8,564 bases of DNA from Erysipelotrichia bacterium (GTDB lineage Bacteria > Bacillota_I > Bacilli_A > RFN20 > CAG-826): assembly GCA_012971835.1 (NCBI GenBank), contig JAAZFR010000123.1:1-8564 (forward strand), written 5' to 3'. The notes below the pieces were generated by a model. The model was not told the DNA's origin and did no database searches. It was given only the letters and a program-made list of their open reading frames with translations. A program made the position numbers and the translations under genes. Of this stretch, positions 5,487 to 8,564 are shown in pieces. The first letter of the stretch is position 1, and each line of letters begins with the position of its first letter.

Positions 5487-7304
5487 ATGCAAGCAGTAAT
5501 TTTGGCGGCAGGGATGGGGAAGCGCCTCAAGGATTTAACTAACGATAACACCAAGTGCATGATAAAAGTTAATGGTGTTACATTAATTGAGAGAATGCTT
5601 AAACAACTCGACGAACTTAATTTAAATCAAATCGTAATCGTTATTGGTTATCAAGGACAGAAGCTTGTAGAATACATAGCTACGTTACTGATAAAAACAA
5701 AGATAATATATGTTAATAACGAAATTTATGATCGCACTAATAATATTTATTCGCTTTACTTGGCAAAAGATTATCTCATCAAAGATGACACTCTTCTCCT
5801 TGAATCTGATTTGATCTTTGAAGATAAAGCCCTTCGCGTTCTTGTTGAAGACCCGTATCCTAGCTTAGCACTGATTGCAAAATACGAAAGTTGGATGGAT
5901 GGAACGGTCGTAACAATCGACGAAGATAACAACATAAAGAATTTTCTTGGTAAAAAGCACTTCAAATTTGTAGATGCAAAAAACTATTATAAAACCGTTA
6001 ACATTTATAAATTTAGCAAGGAATTTTCCCGTACTCACTACATTCCCTTTTTAGAAGCTTATAGTAAAGCACTTGGTAACAACGAGTACTATGAGCAAGT
6101 TTTAAAAGTAATAACTCTTTTAGAAAAACCAGAAATCAAAGCAAGTGTTTTAAATGGAGTCCATTGGTACGAAATCGACGATGTTCAAGACCTCGATATT
6201 GCTGAATCAATATTTGCTCGTTCCCCAGAGGAAAAATTAGAGAAGATACAAAATAGATTTGGCGGATATTGGAGATATGACGGCATTATTGATTATTGTT
6301 ACTTAGTAAATCCCTTTTTCCCTCCGCAGAAATTGATTGATGAAATAAAAGCTAGTTTTGATAGACTAATTCGCGATTATCCATCTGGTATATCGGTCAA
6401 TAATCTTCTTGCCGCTAAATACTTTGATTTGAAGCGAGATTATGTTGTTGTTGGTAATGGCGCAGCGGAGTTGATCAAATCGGTTATGAGCACTATGCAC
6501 GATAATATTGGAATAATTATTCCAACCTTTGAAGAATATCCAAATCGGTATCAATCAGACAAGATACATTGTTATAAGCCCCTGAATCGATCGCTTCAAT
6601 ACAATGCGGATGATCTCGTGAATTTTTTTGAAAAAAAGGAGATATCAACACTGTTTATTATTAACCCCGACAACCCATCCGGAAACTACATAAAGAAAGA
6701 TGATATGCTTCGGATTCTTGAATGGTCTAAGCGAAAAAAGATAAGAATGGTCGTTGATGAATCCTTTATTGATTTTTCGGATTATGAAGAAGATTCATCA
6801 TTAATGCATAACGCTATCTTAGAGAAGTATGTTAACCTTGTCCTAATAAAAAGCATTTCCAAATCATTTGGTGTACCCGGTCTTCGATTAGGCATTTTAG
6901 CCTCAGCAAATGCTGATCTAATTAATTATATTAAAAAGGATGTTTCAATTTGGAACATCAATTCATTTGGCGAATTTTTTCTGCAAATTTTTGAAAAGTA
7001 CAAGAGCGAATACAAAGATGGAATGAAAAGATTTTCTATAGTAAGGAATGATTTTTTCCAAAAACTTTCTACATTGCCTCACATTCGCGTTATTCCTTCT
7101 CAATCTAATTACTTTTTATGCGAATTAATGGATGGATATAAGGCTAAATCTGTAACTATAAAACTGCTTAACAACTACGACCTTTTTATTAAAGATTTAT
7201 CTAGCAAAAAAGGATTTGATGGCGAGTACATTCGTTTAGCGATCAAACTGCCAGAAGAAAATGATTTATTAATAAAGGCACTAAAAGAGGTTTTGTCGAT
7301 TTAA
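5487..7304 (+). CDS. Bifunctional LicC/PntC-like CTP nucleotidyltransferase fused to a HisC/CobD-like PLP-dependent aminotransferase or decarboxylase
   Basis: This 605-residue cytoplasmic fusion is predicted to make and activate a small amino-alkyl phosphate or phosphonate as a CDP derivative. Residues 1-240 form a nucleotidyltransferase: LAAGMGKRL (6-14), K23 in NTKCMIKV, LLLESDLIF (103-111), YKTVNIYKFS (168-177) and WYEIDDVQDL (227-236). These resemble phosphocholine and aminoethylphosphonate cytidylyltransferases. Residues 250-605 form a fold-type-I PLP enzyme: GNGAAELI (323-330), NPDNPSG (393-399), D424 in VVDESFIDF (pyridine-nitrogen contact), SISKSFGVPGLRLG (456-469) with K459 as the PLP lysine, and R583 in YIRLAIK for carboxylate or phosphate. 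Relatives are histidinol-phosphate aminotransferase and the threonine-/serine-phosphate decarboxylases. WNIN (489-492) leans towards the decarboxylase side, only weakly. The best-known fusion of this layout, PntC-AEPT, carries as I recall a class V transaminase, whereas this one is HisC-like. The opine dehydrogenase follows 63 nt later. Confidence 0.87.
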   Translation: MQAVILAAGMGKRLKDLTNDNTKCMIKVNGVTLIERMLKQLDELNLNQIVIVIGYQGQKLVEYIATLLIKTKIIYVNNEIYDRTNNIYSLYLAKDYLIKDDTLLLESDLIFEDKALRVLVEDPYPSLALIAKYESWMDGTVVTIDEDNNIKNFLGKKHFKFVDAKNYYKTVNIYKFSKEFSRTHYIPFLEAYSKALGNNEYYEQVLKVITLLEKPEIKASVLNGVHWYEIDDVQDLDIAESIFARSPEEKLEKIQNRFGGYWRYDGIIDYCYLVNPFFPPQKLIDEIKASFDRLIRDYPSGISVNNLLAAKYFDLKRDYVVVGNGAAELIKSVMSTMHDNIGIIIPTFEEYPNRYQSDKIHCYKPLNRSLQYNADDLVNFFEKKEISTLFIINPDNPSGNYIKKDDMLRILEWSKRKKIRMVVDESFIDFSDYEEDSSLMHNAILEKYVNLVLIKSISKSFGVPGLRLGILASANADLINYIKKDVSIWNINSFGEFFLQIFEKYKSEYKDGMKRFSIVRNDFFQKLSTLPHIRVIPSQSNYFLCELMDGYKAKSVTIKLLNNYDLFIKDLSSKKGFDGEYIRLAIKLPEENDLLIKALKEVLSI

Positions 7305-7352
7305 TACGTGGCTTATTTTGCGTTTGTTTGTCTTTTCAATATTCGATTTTCG

Positions 7353-7358
7353 AAAGGG
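7353..7358 (+). promoter_or_regulatory. Ribosome binding site (AAAGGG) that decides the ATG start at 7368
   Basis: AAAGGG lies 9 nt before ATG 7368. The longer in-frame option, GTG 7308, has no Shine-Dalgarno at a suitable distance and would add 20 residues (MAYFAFVCLF...) ahead of a Rossmann fold that already begins properly after 7368. Confidence 0.6.
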
Positions 7359-7367
7359 TTAAGAAAC

Positions 7368-8504
7368 ATGAAAAATGAAAACGTTATTAAAATATGTATC
7401 TTGGGTGGCGGCAATATCGGCACTTTATTATTAGCTGACTTAAGCAGAAATAAAAATGTGATCACATTGCTTCACACATCTCGCCCTGAATTGTGGAAAA
7501 AGCACATTCAAGTATTAAAACCAACTGGTGAGCTTGATTTTATTGGTAAGGTAGATGTTATATCTAACGATCCAGAAGCGACAATCGGCCAAGCTGACGT
7601 GATTATTTCTACACTTCCGACCAACGTGTTGATGGATTCTACGGACATCATTAAAAAACACATAAAAAAAGGCGCCATGCTTGGATTCATCCCTGGTTCT
7701 GGCGGTAAAGAATTTTTATTTAAAGATTTGATTTCTTCGGGTCACGTGGTTTTTGGCTTTCAAAGAGTACACGCTATTTCTCGAATAAGTGTATATGGCG
7801 AATCAGTATATAATTTGGGTCGCAAAGACGAATTATTCTTTGGATCAATTCCTTCTAAAGAATCAAATAAGATATGTAAAATATTTGAAAAAATATTGAA
7901 GGTTAAATGCCACGCCTTACCTAATTATTTGTCTGTAACTCTTGTGCCATCAAACCAAATTCTTCATACATCACGATTATACTCAATGTTTAAAAATTAT
8001 TGTGAAGGCAAATTTTGGAATAAAGAGACTCTCTTCTATAAGGAGTGGACTGATGCTGATTCAAAAGTACTTCTTTCTTGCGACCGAGAGTTACAATCAA
8101 TGCTTCTGAAACTTAAAAATCTTGATACATCATATATAAAATCGCTTAAAGAACACTATGGTGTAGAAAATTATAAGGAAATGACTGTCAAGATTTCGAA
8201 TATCCCTGCTTTTTCCGGTATTAAGTCACCTATGATTCAAAAGGAATACGGTTTCATTCCGGATTTTAATTCTCGATATTTTAAAGAAGATTTTCCCTTT
8301 GGACTATGCGTTATTCGCGGTTTCGCAGAGATTTTGAATCATAAAATGCCTTCAGTTGATCGATTACTTAAATGGTACGAAAAGAATTTTTTTGTATCCT
8401 TCTATGCAGGTAAAAATTATGATGGCGAAAGCCTTAAAAGTCTTTCTTTACCGCAAAACTTTGGCATAAAGTCGTTAAAAGATATTGCCGATTTTTATGA
8501 ATAA
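7368..8504 (+). CDS. NAD/NADP octopine/nopaline dehydrogenase family protein (opine dehydrogenase)
   Basis: Members reductively condense the amino group of an amino acid or amine with the keto group of a 2-oxo acid such as pyruvate, using NAD(P)H. At 378 residues this protein is of normal length and seems intact. The N-terminal Rossmann domain shows KICILGGGNIGTLL (8-21) with the GxGxxG-like GGGNIG at 13-18, and VIISTLPTNVLMD (78-90). The helical C-terminal opine domain shows TLVPSNQILHTSRLY (191-205), where H200 matches the catalytic histidine of octopine dehydrogenase, and RYFKEDFPFGLCVIRGFAEI (303-322), a conserved family block. It lacks a signal peptide and is cytoplasmic. Opine-type N-carboxyethyl groups are known in some bacterial polysaccharides, so its place in this locus argues for making a glycan substituent rather than for redox balance. 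Substrates are not deducible. It is likely co-transcribed with the fusion gene 63 nt upstream. Confidence 0.87.
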   Translation: MKNENVIKICILGGGNIGTLLLADLSRNKNVITLLHTSRPELWKKHIQVLKPTGELDFIGKVDVISNDPEATIGQADVIISTLPTNVLMDSTDIIKKHIKKGAMLGFIPGSGGKEFLFKDLISSGHVVFGFQRVHAISRISVYGESVYNLGRKDELFFGSIPSKESNKICKIFEKILKVKCHALPNYLSVTLVPSNQILHTSRLYSMFKNYCEGKFWNKETLFYKEWTDADSKVLLSCDRELQSMLLKLKNLDTSYIKSLKEHYGVENYKEMTVKISNIPAFSGIKSPMIQKEYGFIPDFNSRYFKEDFPFGLCVIRGFAEILNHKMPSVDRLLKWYEKNFFVSFYAGKNYDGESLKSLSLPQNFGIKSLKDIADFYE

Positions 8505-8564
8505 ATATCCACCTTATTGTTAATTTTTAACGCCATAACTCTAAGCAAAAAGTGACAATTGTCA

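Noticed and set aside
7308..7367. GTG at 7308 as the start of the opine dehydrogenase
   Set aside because: It adds 20 residues unlike the family, without a ribosome binding site, while ATG 7368 has AAAGGG at 9 nt.
8519..8531. GTTAATTTTTAAC hairpin just after the opine dehydrogenase as a terminator
   Set aside because: The stem is only 5 bp, almost all A-T, and no T run follows it, so it does not qualify as an intrinsic terminator.
8553..8564. 12-bp perfect palindrome TGACAATTGTCA at the right edge
   Set aside because: Several 12-bp perfect palindromes are expected by chance in this much AT-rich DNA, and the window ends at its last base, so its extent cannot be judged.

Overview
The window is one block of seven co-directional genes (all + strand) from a surface-polysaccharide biosynthesis locus of a low-GC bacterium. 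Small intergenic gaps, Shine-Dalgarno-led TTG/ATG starts on the later genes, a TagB/TagF-like remnant and CapM/CapG-type enzymes suggest a Bacillota-like or Mollicutes-related host. TGA is never needed as a sense codon, every tryptophan in the real genes is TGG, and stops are six TAA and one TAG. The standard code therefore fits and the Mycoplasma code does not. I cannot place the genus.

Layout: (1) 1-524, the C-terminal part of a non-hydrolysing UDP-HexNAc 2-epimerase, cut by the window edge. (2) 592-1203, a small monotopic phosphoglycosyl transferase that would load the first sugar phosphate onto undecaprenyl phosphate. (3) 1265-3325, a 686-residue O-antigen polymerase/ligase-like membrane protein with an extra C-terminal membrane domain. 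(4) 3459-4640, a WbuB-like GT4 glycosyltransferase. (5) 4869-5366, a CDP-glycerol glycerophosphotransferase-like gene that has lost its middle in frame. (6) 5487-7304, a fusion of a LicC/PntC-like cytidylyltransferase with a HisC/CobD-like PLP enzyme. (7) 7368-8504, an octopine/nopaline-type opine dehydrogenase.

Genes 1-4 fit a conventional polyprenyl-linked glycan route: nucleotide sugar, then priming, chain extension and polymerisation. The sugar may be an N-acetyl-fucosamine-type residue, but this is inferred from family resemblance only. Genes 6 and 7, with the remnant 5, look like a decoration module. A PLP domain would make a small amino-alkyl phosphate, the fused nucleotidyltransferase would activate it as a CDP derivative, the opine dehydrogenase would condense an amine with a 2-oxo acid, and a TagF-like transferase would place it on the glycan. 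In this genome the local transferase appears dead, so another transferase must act or the module is decaying.

Regulation: the best promoter in the window is an extended -10 (TGATATAAT, 4752-4760) ahead of gene 5. A 16-bp perfect palindrome overlaps its -35 region. Base composition is mosaic: hand counts on samples give about 42% GC in gene 1, about 38-40% in gene 2, about 35% in genes 3 and 6, and about 26% in gene 4. I found no RNA genes, insertion sequences, CRISPR arrays or convincing intrinsic terminators. No gene-free stretch exceeds 300 bases; the longest is 4641-4868.
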